A model generated the notes under the pieces. The model made no database searches. It was not told the origin of the DNA and worked only from the letters and a program-made list of their open reading frames with translations. A program made the position numbers and the translations under genes. This document shows, in pieces, positions 9,922 to 18,591 of a stretch of DNA of 64,000 bases. Origin of the DNA: Flavobacteriia bacterium (GTDB lineage Bacteria > Bacteroidota > Bacteroidia > Flavobacteriales_D > Crocinitomicaceae). The stretch covers positions 1 to 64,000 of the forward strand of contig JACOTM010000024.1 in the NCBI GenBank assembly GCA_016178305.1, in the 5' to 3' direction. Position 1 is the first letter of the stretch. Each line of letters opens with the position of its first letter.

Positions 9922-10805
9922 ACTTTTAAAGCACCTTCTTTCAATGAACAAGTAGATAAATACACTTTTTCTATACCTAGTTTTTCAATAATCCATTGTA
10001 CTTTAATTGCTGCTATTGGCGCCATTTTCTTTCTAATTGGAACGATACGTTCGTTGGATTCTCTTTCACTTTCATTTGACGATATAATCGATTGAATTAC
10101 TTTAATAAATTTTTCAAAAGGAAGTTCTATTAACGCAATTTTATCTTCTAATTCTTGATCATGTAGCATTTCATAAAATGTCTCAAAAGTACCTGAAGCT
10201 CCTATTAATATTTTTTCCTTTTTATCTACAAAATAATCCCCCGCTTGATCGTCAAGCCATTTTTTAACGATAGCTATATCCTGTGATGTCATCGGATCTG
10301 AAAATGTAAAGTGCTGAAAAATTCTTAATAAACCGATATTTAAACTAATTTTATCAACAATACCGTTTTTATTAGCAAAAATAAATTCTGTACTCCCACC
10401 ACCAATGTCCATTATTACAGCTTTTTCAGAAAAATCATACGACCAACTAACTCCTTTATAAATTAGTTCTGCTTCAAGTTCACCAGTAATGACTTCTATT
10501 TTTATACCTGTTTTTGAATAAACTAGTGAAATAAATTCTTCAGAATTTTCAGCATCTCGAATTGCAGATGTACCATAAGCATTTATTTTTTCGACTTTAT
10601 AATCGAGGCATAATAACTTAAATCGTTCCAAACAATCAACACCACGCACAATAGCATCCTTAGCTATTTTACGGTTATTAATTCCGCCCATTCCGATAGA
10701 AACCCCTTCTTTAACTGAAAAAAGCACTTCAAAATCAATATCGTTAACTCTTGCTATTAACAAATTAAATGTATTTGTTCCTAAGTCAATTATTGCTACA
10801 TGCAT
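9918..10805 (-). CDS. Ppx/GppA-family phosphatase (exopolyphosphatase-like)
   Basis: 295 residues with the ASKHA-fold phosphate-binding motifs of exopolyphosphatase/guanosine pentaphosphate phosphatases: AIIDLGTNTFNLLIA (phosphate 1), AYGTSAIRDAENS, AVIMDIGGGSTEFIFA (phosphate 2) and a C-terminal RKKMAPIAAIKVQWI. It is the short, single-module form common in Bacteroidota, without the HD-like C-terminal domain of the E. coli enzymes. The expected reaction is release of phosphate from polyphosphate or pppGpp in the cytoplasm; which one cannot be told. Its ATG follows the stop of the ABC permease by one base, making it the third gene of that operon. Confidence 0.88.
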   Translation of the reverse strand: MHVAIIDLGTNTFNLLIARVNDIDFEVLFSVKEGVSIGMGGINNRKIAKDAIVRGVDCLERFKLLCLDYKVEKINAYGTSAIRDAENSEEFISLVYSKTGIKIEVITGELEAELIYKGVSWSYDFSEKAVIMDIGGGSTEFIFANKNGIVDKISLNIGLLRIFQHFTFSDPMTSQDIAIVKKWLDDQAGDYFVDKKEKILIGASGTFETFYEMLHDQELEDKIALIELPFEKFIKVIQSIISSNESERESNERIVPIRKKMAPIAAIKVQWIIEKLGIEKVYLSTCSLKEGALKV

Positions 10806-10806
10806 A

Positions 10807-12144
10807 TTATGATTTTTTCATCCATTTAAAAAATTGACTCCATTTAATGCGATGACCAAATTGAAGTATTCCATTCGAATATAATCTTCCTGCAATATTC
10901 AAAACAAGAAATGATGAAATAATTAACAACAACAACGAAATAAAAATTTCATATACATGTCCTGGTTCAAATCCTTGTGCTAATTTAACCATTACAACAA
11001 CAGGTGAAGTAAATGGTAAATAATTAAAAAATAAAGACAACTCAGAATTCGGATTTTCTAAAACGTAATATCCCGAATATAGAGCAAATAAAAGCAACAA
11101 TATTAAAGGAAGTACAAATTGTTGACCATCATTTTCTGATCCCGAAGTAGCACCAATTGCAGCAAAAATTGTCCCATAAAAAAAATAACCAACGATAAAA
11201 AACAATAAAAAATAAACTGTCATTGATGAAAAATTAATTCTTTCATACACCAATTCAACAAACTGATTATATTCTTTATTTACAAAAAATTGCTCTTGGT
11301 ATGTTTGATTTTGCATTTCAGCAGTCATTTGGGTAATATTTAAATTTGATGCTTCTAACAAATTAGGAAATAGCATTTCACGCATAAAATATAAACCAAC
11401 ACCAATAATAATGAACCAAAGTAAAAATTGCACCAATGCTGAACAACCTATTCCAATAATTTTCCCTATCATTAATTGATTTGGGGTTGTACTCCCTAAT
11501 AATACTTCAACAATTCGATTACTTTTTTCTATTGAAACACTTCTTAAAATAGACATACCAAAAAGGAAAATAAAAATAAATATAATAATGCCATAGAAAT
11601 AACCAACCCATCCTTCTATATTTGAAGCTTCATTCTTTGGATCATAAACATTTCTAAAACTCATTGAAATCGGTTGTTTAATTTTTCTAAATTCAGAGAT
11701 ATTAAATTTTGTAAATTCTTTAACTAATATCTCTTCAATTCGTCTTTCAAACTGATATTGAATTCGCGTTTGCATTGATAATGATGGTTGTTCTCTATAA
11801 AAAACAAAAGCACTTTTATTAGACAATACCTTTTCATTTACTTCCAATAAAGCATCAAATTTTTGATATTTTTTTGCTTTTTCAAACTCTTCTATTTCAA
11901 TAATTCCATCAGCAAAAGAATAGGTTATTGAATTGTCTTCTTGTGCCATTATTTTATTCTCCAATATAAATCTACCATCAGAAACTAATACTTCCCAATG
12001 CTTTTTGGTTTTTCCCCCTATTGAAAAAAGAAAATAAATTAAAATTAATATTGTTAGTGGTCCTAAAATAGAAAGTAAAATAAAAGGTCTTGAACATATT
12101 TTTTCTTTCAATTCTCTAGATGCAATTAATAAACTATTTCTCAT
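10807..12144 (-). CDS. ABC-2 type transporter permease (NatB-like)
   Basis: 445 residues. One helix near residues 20-42, a large extracytoplasmic domain (about 45-175), then five or more helices toward the C-terminus: the arrangement of ABC-2 permeases of the NatB class. The segment SIEKSNRIVEVLLGSTTPNQLMIGKIIG matches the conserved ABC-2 cytoplasmic loop that contacts the ATPase. It begins one base after the stop of the ATPase gene, and the pair forms an exporter (Na+, lipid, peptide or drug). Substrate cannot be inferred. Confidence 0.88.
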   Translation of the reverse strand: MRNSLLIASRELKEKICSRPFILLSILGPLTILILIYFLFSIGGKTKKHWEVLVSDGRFILENKIMAQEDNSITYSFADGIIEIEEFEKAKKYQKFDALLEVNEKVLSNKSAFVFYREQPSLSMQTRIQYQFERRIEEILVKEFTKFNISEFRKIKQPISMSFRNVYDPKNEASNIEGWVGYFYGIIIFIFIFLFGMSILRSVSIEKSNRIVEVLLGSTTPNQLMIGKIIGIGCSALVQFLLWFIIIGVGLYFMREMLFPNLLEASNLNITQMTAEMQNQTYQEQFFVNKEYNQFVELVYERINFSSMTVYFLLFFIVGYFFYGTIFAAIGATSGSENDGQQFVLPLILLLLFALYSGYYVLENPNSELSLFFNYLPFTSPVVVMVKLAQGFEPGHVYEIFISLLLLIISSFLVLNIAGRLYSNGILQFGHRIKWSQFFKWMKKS

Positions 12145-12145
12145 A

Positions 12146-13078
12146 TTACAATGCTTTTTCTGGTTGAATTAAATCTATAAAAACCTCCTGCATAGAAGGA
12201 ACAACTTCCCATGCTGCTTCAATTTTTATTTGACCAATTAGTACATTTAGTAAGTCTTCAAATTGACTTTCTCCCCTCATTTTAACATAAACAATAAAAC
12301 GGTCATCTGCTAAAATTTCTTTATCAACGATCTCAAATCCTGTCCATAAAGCATTAACGAAAGCAAGCATGTTTCCTTTAAATTTTACAGCATAAATATT
12401 TTTCTTAAGACTTTCTCTTAAATTAACAACGGAATTTTCTGCGATTTTTTTCGATTCATGAATTAAGACAACGCGATCACAAAGTTCCTCTACACTTTTC
12501 ATGTTATGAGAAGATAAAATGATTGTTTTACCTTTTTCTTTTAATTCTTTTAATTCTTGTTGGATTAATTCAATATTCAAAGGATCAAATCCACTAAAAG
12601 GCTCATCTAAAATTAATATTTCTGGATTATGCAAAACCGTACAAATAAACTGAATTTTTTGCGCCATCCCTTTTGAAAGCTCTTCAATTCTTTTTTTTCT
12701 CCAAGATTGTATATTGAATCTATTTAACCAATAATCTAATGAAATTTCAACTTCTTTCTTTGACATTCCTCTCAAACGACCTAAAAAAACTGCTTGATTT
12801 TCAACTGTCATTGTTTTATACAAGCCTCTTTCTTCTGGTAAATAACCGATGATTTCTAAGTGTTTTTGAGAAAGTATATTCCCTTTTATAAAAACGGAAC
12901 CACTGTTTGGAATAATAATTCGATTGATAATTCGAATTAGTGTTGTTTTTCCAGCCCCATTTGGACCTAATAAACCGAACATTTCACCTTTGTTTACTGA
13001 AAAAGAAAGATCTTCCAAAGCTGTTTTTCGAAAAAAAGTTTTTGAAACATTTCGTATTTCTAGAATTTTATTTTCCAT
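12146..13078 (-). CDS. ABC transporter ATP-binding protein (NatA-like)
   Basis: 310 residues. Walker A GPNGAGKTT near residue 38, signature LSKGMAQKIQF near 138, Walker B ILILDEPFSGFDP near 158, and the H-loop SSHNM. A C-terminal DUF4162-like domain (about 220-305) is usual for ATPases paired with ABC-2 permeases. First gene of a three-gene operon (ATPase, permease, Ppx/GppA) read leftward, with one-base gaps suggesting tight coupling. The link of an exporter to a polyphosphatase-family enzyme is positional only. Confidence 0.92.
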   Translation of the reverse strand: MENKILEIRNVSKTFFRKTALEDLSFSVNKGEMFGLLGPNGAGKTTLIRIINRIIIPNSGSVFIKGNILSQKHLEIIGYLPEERGLYKTMTVENQAVFLGRLRGMSKKEVEISLDYWLNRFNIQSWRKKRIEELSKGMAQKIQFICTVLHNPEILILDEPFSGFDPLNIELIQQELKELKEKGKTIILSSHNMKSVEELCDRVVLIHESKKIAENSVVNLRESLKKNIYAVKFKGNMLAFVNALWTGFEIVDKEILADDRFIVYVKMRGESQFEDLLNVLIGQIKIEAAWEVVPSMQEVFIDLIQPEKAL

Positions 13079-13336
13079 AATTCGAATTTAATTTTTTTTT
13101 AATTACCATTTATTATCTTTTTAAAGAACAATTAACAATCGAAGCTTCATAAACTAAACCAAATATTAAAAAAAAAGAGAGGGATGCTTAAAATTAAGGA
13201 AGCTACATAGATTCTTAGAAAGATTAATCCACCTAAAAACTTACCAATATCGAATTTTCAGATAAAACAAGGTTCTATAAATCAATATAATTCACTTTTA
13301 AAAAAAATAATTTTAACCTCGGTTTTTATTCCAAAA

Positions 13337-13366
13337 TTGATTTTAAAGAATATTAATCTAAATTTG
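13337..13366 (+). promoter_or_regulatory. Bacteroidota-type promoter for the acyltransferase pair
   Basis: TTG at 13337-13339, exactly 19 bases, then TAAATTTG at 13359-13366, which matches the Bacteroidota consensus TTTG-N19-TAnnTTTG. The expected start of transcription is near 13371-13374, at or just before the ATG at 13373, so the message would be leaderless or nearly so. Confidence 0.65.
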
Positions 13367-13372
13367 CACAAA

Positions 13373-14191
13373 ATGATGGAAGAACAAAAATACATTGATG
13401 TCAAAAAAATAATTGGGAGTAAAAACCCTAGATTATTAAAATGGTTACCCAAATTCATAATTAACTATCTCATAAAAATTATTCATCAAAATGAAATAAA
13501 TGACTTTTTAAAACGAAATCATCATTTACAAAACATTGATTTTTGCTTAAAAGTTATTGAAGAGTTTAAAATACACATTGACATTCAAGGAATTGAAAAC
13601 ATCCCTAAAGAAGGTAAAATCGTATTAGCTTCCAACCATCCTTTAGGTGGCATGGATGCAATGGCCTTAGTATCCGGAATGAAGGGGCGTCGAGAAGATA
13701 TAAAATTTGTAGTGAATGACCTCCTTCTAAATTTAGTTAGCTTAAGAGGCATTTTTCTTGGTATAAATAAACATGGAAGAAATGGGGCTACTATGAAACA
13801 ACAAATGCACACTCTATTTTCAAGCGACAATTGTATTTGTATTTTCCCGGCAGGATTAGTTAGCCGTAAAATTGAAGGGCAAATTATCGATTTAGAATGG
13901 AAAAAATCTTTTATTAGTTTATCAAAAGAATACAACCGAACGATTATCCCTGTTTTTATTGATGGTAAACTTTCAAATTTCTTTTACAGATTATCGAACT
14001 TTAGAAGTAAAATAGGAATTAAAGTAAATATTGAAATGTTGTATCTTTCAAATGAAATGTTTAAATTGCGTAATAAGAAATTGAAAATTATTATCGGAAA
14101 ACCAATCAAAGTAAATGAACTTCCTCAAGGTAAATCTGATAAAGCAATAGCACAATTTATTAAAGATAAAGTTTACGAACTAAAAAAATAA
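13373..14191 (+). CDS. Lysophospholipid-type acyltransferase (PlsC/OlsA/GlsA-like)
   Basis: About 272 residues. The acyltransferase block has SNHPLGGMDAMAL (His and Asp of the catalytic H-x5-D variant seen in this subfamily), FLGINKHGRNG, and IFPAGLVSRK (the substrate-phosphate block corresponding to FPEGTRS). It is followed nine bases later by an N-acyltransferase-like gene, the arrangement of the glycine-lipid genes (glsB/glsA) of Bacteroides and of olsB/olsA for ornithine lipids. By analogy it would add the second, ester-linked fatty acid to an N-acylated amino acid. The frame is open to a TTG at 13337, but that lies in the -33 promoter element; the ATG at 13373 (or 13376) is the better start. 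Confidence 0.85.
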   Translation: MMEEQKYIDVKKIIGSKNPRLLKWLPKFIINYLIKIIHQNEINDFLKRNHHLQNIDFCLKVIEEFKIHIDIQGIENIPKEGKIVLASNHPLGGMDAMALVSGMKGRREDIKFVVNDLLLNLVSLRGIFLGINKHGRNGATMKQQMHTLFSSDNCICIFPAGLVSRKIEGQIIDLEWKKSFISLSKEYNRTIIPVFIDGKLSNFFYRLSNFRSKIGIKVNIEMLYLSNEMFKLRNKKLKIIIGKPIKVNELPQGKSDKAIAQFIKDKVYELKK

Positions 14192-14200
14192 CAATATAAA

Positions 14201-15127
14201 ATGAATACCCCAAAAGATATTATTTCTCCCATAAGTAAAGAGATTCTTTTAAAAGAATTAAATAATAACCGATTTGTAAGAAAAACACGGAAAGGTGATA
14301 ATGAAATATATATCGTTAACCAACATAATTCCCCAAATGTAGTTCAAGAAATCGGAAGACTAAGAGAAGTAACTTTTAGAGCTGCTGGTGGAGGAACAGG
14401 TGATTCTATTGATTTAGATGAATTTGATACAAATGAAATTTGCTACGATCAATTAATTGTTTGGTCTCCTGAAGATCAAGAAATTATTGGTGGCTATCGC
14501 TTTATTAAATGCATTGAAACCCTAAATTCAAAGCATGACGAAATTTTATTATCAACTAGTCATTATTTTGATTTTACGGAAAAATTTATCCAAGAATATT
14601 TACCTCACACTGTAGAATTAGGAAGAAGTTGGGTGCAACCAAATTTCCAACCATCTGTCAACCCTCGAAAAGGTTTATATGCCCTTGATAATATTTGGGA
14701 TGGTTTAGGTGCAATCGTAATTATGAACCCTGAAATAAAATATTTTTTTGGTAAGGTAACAATGTACCCGACTTATAACGAAGAAAGTAGGGATATGCTT
14801 TTACATTTTATGCATCATTACTTCCCAGACAAAGAGAACTTAATGAAACCTTTTCAACCACTTATTCAAAACTACAATGTACAAGAAGCTGAAAATATGT
14901 TGAATGGTTTGGAATTTAAAGATGGATTCAAAGTTTTAAATAGCTTTGTTCGAAATCATGGAGAAAACATTCCTCCTCTTGTAAATATTTACATGAATCT
15001 ATCTCCTACTATGAAAACTTTTGGAACAGCAGTAAATCCAGATTTTGGAAATGTGGAAGAAACAGGTATCTTAGTGACAATAGCAGATATTTATCCTGAT
15101 AAAAAAGAAAGACACATGCAATATTAA
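14201..15127 (+). CDS. N-acyltransferase of the OlsB/GlsB-like GNAT family
   Basis: 308 residues with the GNAT-like N-acyltransferase pattern of OlsB/hemolysin-type proteins: VQEIGRLREVTFRAAGGG, DLDEFDTNEICYDQLIVW, IIGGYRFIKC and VELGRSWVQPNFQPS. In known systems such enzymes transfer a 3-hydroxy fatty acid from ACP to the amino group of glycine or ornithine, the first step of aminolipid synthesis, at the cytoplasmic face. The nine-base gap to the upstream O-acyltransferase supports a two-step pathway in one operon. Which amino acid is used cannot be read from sequence. Confidence 0.82.
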   Translation: MNTPKDIISPISKEILLKELNNNRFVRKTRKGDNEIYIVNQHNSPNVVQEIGRLREVTFRAAGGGTGDSIDLDEFDTNEICYDQLIVWSPEDQEIIGGYRFIKCIETLNSKHDEILLSTSHYFDFTEKFIQEYLPHTVELGRSWVQPNFQPSVNPRKGLYALDNIWDGLGAIVIMNPEIKYFFGKVTMYPTYNEESRDMLLHFMHHYFPDKENLMKPFQPLIQNYNVQEAENMLNGLEFKDGFKVLNSFVRNHGENIPPLVNIYMNLSPTMKTFGTAVNPDFGNVEETGILVTIADIYPDKKERHMQY

Positions 15128-15158
15128 AAATGATTCATTGCTTTGTTCTAGACATTCA

Positions 15159-16805
15159 TTATTGAGTACCAACATCATTTTTTCTCAATATATACAAAGC
15201 CTTATAATTTGAGGATAAAAACACACCTGTCTGTAATTTTTTAACAGGTAAAAAACCTTTTTTATATGCTTTTGTCGATACAACATAAGTATCCTCTTTT
15301 ATCCACCACCACCTTCCTTGATGAGTTGGGTTATAAACTCCCTCTTCCTCTAAAAAATAAGCGTTAAATTCAAAACCTCCATCAATTTTAGAAACTGGGA
15401 TATTTAATTCATTTCGAAGTATTGATATTGCTTTCCATCTGCAATTATGAATCTTAAAATTATTCGAAATACTCACTATTACGTAAAAACTAAGTGGAAT
15501 AAATATAGTTCCAAATAACAATAATTTTATTTGTGTATGCCCTGAAATTAAATAACAAATCAAAAGAAGTGGTAAAATAAAAACTAAATAACGATCATTG
15601 GCATAATTTAAACTAACAATCAATAAATAAATTGGCGCCAAAATTCCAAAAAACAAAATGAAATTGCGTTGACTTTTACAATTATTAGGCTTAAAAAAAC
15701 GATAGCAACTTTGAACAACTAAACAAAAACTTATTAAACCTAAACAAGATAATAATCCATAAAAAAATTGAAGATACAATGGGATTTCGGTTTCTAATTC
15801 ATTACCTGTCATTATTATTGGTCCTATTCCTTTATCATGAAATACATTACCAACAAATGGGAGAAATTTATGAAAAATAAGCACTTTAACTAAAACAAAA
15901 ATACCAATTAACAATAATAAAAAGATACTTTTTCTATAACAAAAAAACAGAATATGTTTTTTAAAATTGGCTAAAACAAAAGGGAAAAGCATCAATCCTA
16001 AACACATACACGAAGTAAGTAAATAATAGATGGTTGTAACTATTAATTTGAATGGGTTTGTTTTTAATTGCCTAAACAATGTTTCAATTTGTAAATTATA
16101 GTTTGAAGGGAGAACATGATGGATTGTAGCAAAATATTGATAGCAAAGCAAACTAGAAATGGTGATAAAAAAAGGTAAAAGTGCCAATAGAATTAATTTG
16201 AAGTTTTTATTACCCTGAATAATTTCCCCAATAAAAAAAGCAAAAGGTATCGTAACTCCTATTTGTCGTGTTAAAGTTACGGAAACAGAACTAATTATGA
16301 ATAATATAAAAAATAAATAATTATCTGTTTTCCAATACTTAATCATAAAAAAAACAGCTAAAACAGAAAAAAACACAATGTAAATATCTGGTAAAAATGT
16401 ATTTGAAAGATAAAGGAAAATTGGATTTAACAGCAAAAAAATCAAAAGTAAAAATCTTAAAGGAGGCTTGAACGAAAATTCTTTGAAAATTTCATTGATA
16501 GCAGCTATTGTACAAAAAGAAATGAATAAAGTAATTAGCCTTAAAACAAAAAAAGAAAAACCAAAGATTTTACAGGTAAATACTCCAAATATCAATTGGG
16601 TTAAAAAAGGAACAGCAATAAAATTAGAAATCTTTATATGGTTTGTATCAAGATAATATTTTATGGTTTTTGCATAAGCCCAATCGTCATTTAACGGGTA
16701 ATTTCCTGTAGGATTGATAAAAAGTTCAACCGCAATAAATACAAAAAAAATACCCAACCAAAAGTATCGTTTTCGATTGAACATTTTACGCATTAAATAA
16801 TCCAT
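15159..16805 (-). CDS. GT39/ArnT-like membrane glycosyltransferase family protein
   Basis: 548 residues with about 11-12 membrane helices. The first periplasmic loop contains NPTGNYPLNDDWAYAKT, with the acidic DD typical of GT-C enzymes that use polyprenyl-phosphate sugars. The C-terminal soluble part (about 440-548) is short. A role in transferring a sugar to a lipid or protein outside the inner membrane is inference from fold. Its start lies six bases downstream of the symporter stop; Met5 and Met8 are alternative starts. No other glycan genes are adjacent. Confidence 0.75.
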   Translation of the reverse strand: MDYLMRKMFNRKRYFWLGIFFVFIAVELFINPTGNYPLNDDWAYAKTIKYYLDTNHIKISNFIAVPFLTQLIFGVFTCKIFGFSFFVLRLITLFISFCTIAAINEIFKEFSFKPPLRFLLLIFLLLNPIFLYLSNTFLPDIYIVFFSVLAVFFMIKYWKTDNYLFFILFIISSVSVTLTRQIGVTIPFAFFIGEIIQGNKNFKLILLALLPFFITISSLLCYQYFATIHHVLPSNYNLQIETLFRQLKTNPFKLIVTTIYYLLTSCMCLGLMLFPFVLANFKKHILFFCYRKSIFLLLLIGIFVLVKVLIFHKFLPFVGNVFHDKGIGPIIMTGNELETEIPLYLQFFYGLLSCLGLISFCLVVQSCYRFFKPNNCKSQRNFILFFGILAPIYLLIVSLNYANDRYLVFILPLLLICYLISGHTQIKLLLFGTIFIPLSFYVIVSISNNFKIHNCRWKAISILRNELNIPVSKIDGGFEFNAYFLEEEGVYNPTHQGRWWWIKEDTYVVSTKAYKKGFLPVKKLQTGVFLSSNYKALYILRKNDVGTQ

Positions 16806-16811
16806 TCTTTT

Positions 16812-18227
16812 TTAATCCTCTAACAAGTTAGGATGTTCTTCGACGTATTCTAATTTTGCTTTATTCATATCGAATTCACCTTCACTTTTGGCAATGACAA
16901 CAGTTGCCAAGCAATTTCCTAGTACATTAACACTCGTTCTTCCCATATCCATCAAGGCATCAACGGCTAAAATGACACTTGCTTTTTCGGCACTTAAACC
17001 TTCGATATTCCCAACTGCTCCTGCAAGAATTACAAAGGATGCTCCACGAACTCCCGCAACACCTTTGCTTGTCAGCATTAAAGTAAAACAAATTCCTATC
17101 TGCTGACCAATAGATAAATCAACACCACACATTTGAGCAACAAAAACAGTTGCTAATGAGAGGTATAAAGTCGTTCCATCTAAATTAAAACTATAACCTG
17201 TAGGAATAACAAATGCCACTACTTTTTTAGAAACTCCAAATTTCTCTAAATTTTCCATCGCAATAGGCAGTGCAGATTCACTACTTGCTGTTGTAAAAGC
17301 TAACGAAACGGGTTCGTAAATTCGTTGTAAAAATTGTTTGATCGGGATTTTGAATGCCAAAGCAATTGGTAAGAAAACTGTCAAAACAAAAACAATCAAA
17401 GCAATATACAATGTCCCAACTAATTTCAATAAATTTTGTAATATTTGAATATCTGATTTTGCAATTGTACTTGCTAAAGCTCCAAAAACGGCTAAAGGAG
17501 CCAAATACATAACTATATCCGTAAACTTAAACATCACTTCACTTAACCCTTCAAAAAAAGTAAGCATAGTCTCTTTATGACCTTTATTTTTCACCATCCC
17601 AAGACCAATTGCAAAAATAACCGCGAATACTACAATTTGTAAAACATTATTCTCGGCTATTGATTTAGCGATATTTTCAGGAAAAATATCAACTAAATGA
17701 TCTTTATGTTCTGTTGCTTGGCTTAATAATTCGGAGGATTTCTCCATAATTTTAGAAGATGCTTCTTGACGAACACCTACCCCCGCTTGAGACAAATTAA
17801 TTGCAGCTAACCCTATAAATAAAGCTATTGTAGTAACAATTTCAAAATATAAAATACTTTTAATTCCAATTCGTCCAAGTTGTTTCAAATTACTGTGTCC
17901 AGCTATACCAACGACTAAAGTTGCAAAAATCAGAGGAGCTACTAACGATTTAATTAAGCGAAGAAATATTTTTCCGAAGCGTTCCATTTCCATAGAAAAT
18001 GCTGGAAAATCTAGACCAACTTCAACACCAAGAATCATTGCTGAAAAGATCCATAAAGACATTTTTTTACGGTTGTATGAAACAACAAATAAATGTCCCA
18101 TTAATATATACCTAATCGTTTGAAATATTTTAGGTTCAATCGTTGGAAATAGCGATTCAATATAAAACAAACAACCAACTAACATAAAGGAAGTGATATA
18201 TGCAAAAAGGGACTTGAAAATTTTCAT
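16812..18227 (-). CDS. Dicarboxylate/amino acid:cation symporter (DAACS family)
   Basis: 471 residues, with family motifs in the C-terminal transport core: AFTTASSESALPIAMENL (the Ser-rich HP1 loop), GYSFNLDGTTLYLSLATVFVAQ (TM7 NMDGT-type motif, here NLDGT), the HP2 region TSKGVAGVRGASFVIL, and DALMDMGRTSVNVLGNCLATVV (TM8 substrate and cation ligands). Such carriers import glutamate, aspartate or C4-dicarboxylates with Na+ or H+. The N-terminus is extended by about 50 residues with two extra hydrophobic segments. It is the promoter-proximal gene to the GT39-like gene. Confidence 0.9.
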   Translation of the reverse strand: MKIFKSLFAYITSFMLVGCLFYIESLFPTIEPKIFQTIRYILMGHLFVVSYNRKKMSLWIFSAMILGVEVGLDFPAFSMEMERFGKIFLRLIKSLVAPLIFATLVVGIAGHSNLKQLGRIGIKSILYFEIVTTIALFIGLAAINLSQAGVGVRQEASSKIMEKSSELLSQATEHKDHLVDIFPENIAKSIAENNVLQIVVFAVIFAIGLGMVKNKGHKETMLTFFEGLSEVMFKFTDIVMYLAPLAVFGALASTIAKSDIQILQNLLKLVGTLYIALIVFVLTVFLPIALAFKIPIKQFLQRIYEPVSLAFTTASSESALPIAMENLEKFGVSKKVVAFVIPTGYSFNLDGTTLYLSLATVFVAQMCGVDLSIGQQIGICFTLMLTSKGVAGVRGASFVILAGAVGNIEGLSAEKASVILAVDALMDMGRTSVNVLGNCLATVVIAKSEGEFDMNKAKLEYVEEHPNLLED

Positions 18228-18462
18228 ATCTATTTATTGTTTTTACTTACTAATATTTCATTATACCGTCTAAATCTTTGCAATGTTTATTACAATTACA
18301 GTATAATTTTATTCATTTGTAGCTGCCAAAGATAATATATTTTAAATAGATAAATTGGAATAATTAAAGCATTAACATCCATATATCTTCGATAGAGGCA
18401 ACTAAATCAAGTTTTACACACTTATAAGTTAAAATTAAATCACATATTTTTTATTTTTTTCA

Positions 18463-18529
18463 TTGTCTTAACAAAGAAATTGATTAATATTGCATCACGA
18501 GAGAATCGACTATCATTTTCATTCTCGTG
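18463..18529 (+). promoter_or_regulatory. rho promoter and 5' leader hairpin
   Basis: TTG at 18463-18465, 19 bases, then TAATATTG at 18485-18492, close to the Bacteroidota promoter form. Immediately downstream, CACGAGA (18496-18502) can pair with TCTCGTG (18523-18529), a hairpin at or near the 5' end of the rho message, followed by about 60 bases of leader. In other bacteria rho leaders mediate autogenous control; a similar role here is inference. In the rest of the 364-bp gap (18228-18591) I see only AT-rich sequence. Confidence 0.5.
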
Positions 18530-18591
18530 ACAATCAAATATTTTTCAAATAAAACCTTTGGTTTCAAAATAAGACACATTTATCATTTTTT

